Assembly (NCBI GenBank): GCA_965363355.1
Contig: CBDTTM010000151.1
Coordinates: 1 to 6,381, forward strand
Reading direction: 5' to 3'
DNA: 6,381 nt
From: CBDTTM01 sp965363355
GTDB lineage: Bacteria > Bacillota > Negativicutes > Selenomonadales > Selenomonadaceae
The notes below the pieces were generated by a model. That model made no database searches and was not told the origin of the DNA. It saw nothing but the letters and a program-made list of their open reading frames with translations. Below, one piece after another: positions 5,951 through 6,381 of the stretch (positions are counted from its first letter, which is position 1; the number at the start of each line of letters is the position of its first letter). Both the position numbers and the translations under genes were made by a program.

Positions 5951-6381
5951 ATGATCGTATATACATTTTCTAAACAGCATACATATATTGATTTTGCCGC
6001 CAGTGTAAAAGAAACACCGGAAGGGCTGCGGACAGCCTATATAAATATTACGAATCAATGCAATTGTGCCTGTACTTTTTGCCTGCGCCAATTTAAAGAA
6101 ATGGCAAAGGAAAACACACTTTGGCTTGAAGCTGAACCGACAGCAGCACAAATTATTGAAAATCTTGAGCAGCAGGATTGGTCGCTTATCAGAGAAATCG
6201 TGTTTTGTGGTTTTGGGGAACCAACACTTCGTCTTGAAGTATTGCTTGAAGTCATGCGTTATGTAAAAGAAAAAATGCCACAGATGAAAACTCGACTAAA
6301 TACGAATGGTCTCAGCGATATGGAATACAAAAAAGAGACGGCAGTCCTTTTTGCTGGCTTGCTCGATACCATATCCATCAG
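5951..6381 (+). CDS. Radical SAM protein, TatD-associated type (3' end outside window)
   Basis: The first 143 codons are present and open; the gene runs off the window. Radical SAM enzymes bind a [4Fe-4S] cluster that cleaves S-adenosylmethionine to start radical chemistry. The cluster motif CxxxCxxC is Cys37, Cys41, Cys44 in NITNQCNCACTFCLR (32-46), with an extra Cys39 inside it. The SAM-binding GGE-like motif is CGFGEPT (86-92), and LNTNG (116-120) fits the following strand. The short N-terminal lead and the INITNQCNCACTFCLR pattern resemble the TatD-associated radical SAM family, whose exact reaction is unknown to me; the assignment is by recollection of that family and is weaker than the superfamily call. 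The gene is downstream of the B6 kinase with a 13-bp gap, so it is probably expressed from the same promoter. No tatD gene is visible in the window; it might lie beyond the right edge. Confidence 0.88.
   Translation, partial: MIVYTFSKQHTYIDFAASVKETPEGLRTAYINITNQCNCACTFCLRQFKEMAKENTLWLEAEPTAAQIIENLEQQDWSLIREIVFCGFGEPTLRLEVLLEVMRYVKEKMPQMKTRLNTNGLSDMEYKKETAVLFAGLLDTISI

Noticed and set aside
5849..6266. Open frames on both strands over the kinase end and the radical SAM gene
   Set aside because: They overlap the radical SAM frame, which has a start, a ribosome binding site and clear motifs; the others have none.

Overview
This 6.4-kb window looks like ordinary chromosomal DNA from a low-to-moderate GC member of the Firmicutes (Bacillota). 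The grounds are strong AGGAGG ribosome binding sites, short gene spacing, a TrmB whose N-terminus resembles Bacillus TrmB, and a radical SAM protein of a type common in anaerobes. An anaerobe such as a member of the Negativicutes would fit, but that is inference and no marker here proves it.

Left part (1-3959, plus strand): a 179-bp leader holds a good sigma-70-type promoter whose spacer and -10 box are covered by a 21-bp near-palindrome. It is followed by three co-directional genes with 21- and 24-bp gaps. These are an AcoR/DhaR-type regulator (GAF, PAS, AAA+ and Fis-type helix-turn-helix domains), trmB (tRNA m7G46 methyltransferase, TTG start) and an FtsW-like SEDS peptidoglycan polymerase. 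The regulator has lost the sigma-54-contacting GAFTGA loop and several ATPase residues, so it probably does not work as a normal sigma-54 activator. This is the most interesting point in the window.

Middle (3960-5103): a 27-bp-arm hairpin, flanked by A and T tracts, separates the ftsW end from a convergent minus-strand gene. That gene encodes a lipoprotein polysaccharide deacetylase with a complete NodB active site. Its start is set at 4993 by an AGGAGG site, 21 bases inside the longest reading frame. The 110-bp gap after it carries back-to-back promoters for the deacetylase and for the next plus-strand operon.

Right part (5104-6381, plus strand): a pyridoxamine/pyridoxal kinase is followed 13 bp later by the first 143 codons of a radical SAM protein resembling the TatD-associated family. 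That gene is cut by the window end.

Together the genes cover cell-wall synthesis and modification (FtsW-like protein, deacetylase), tRNA modification, vitamin B6 salvage and an uncharacterised radical SAM activity. I see no mobile element, CRISPR array, RNA gene or defence system. No clearly new multi-gene system is visible; the unusual features are the degenerate regulator with its candidate operator, and the kinase-radical SAM pairing.
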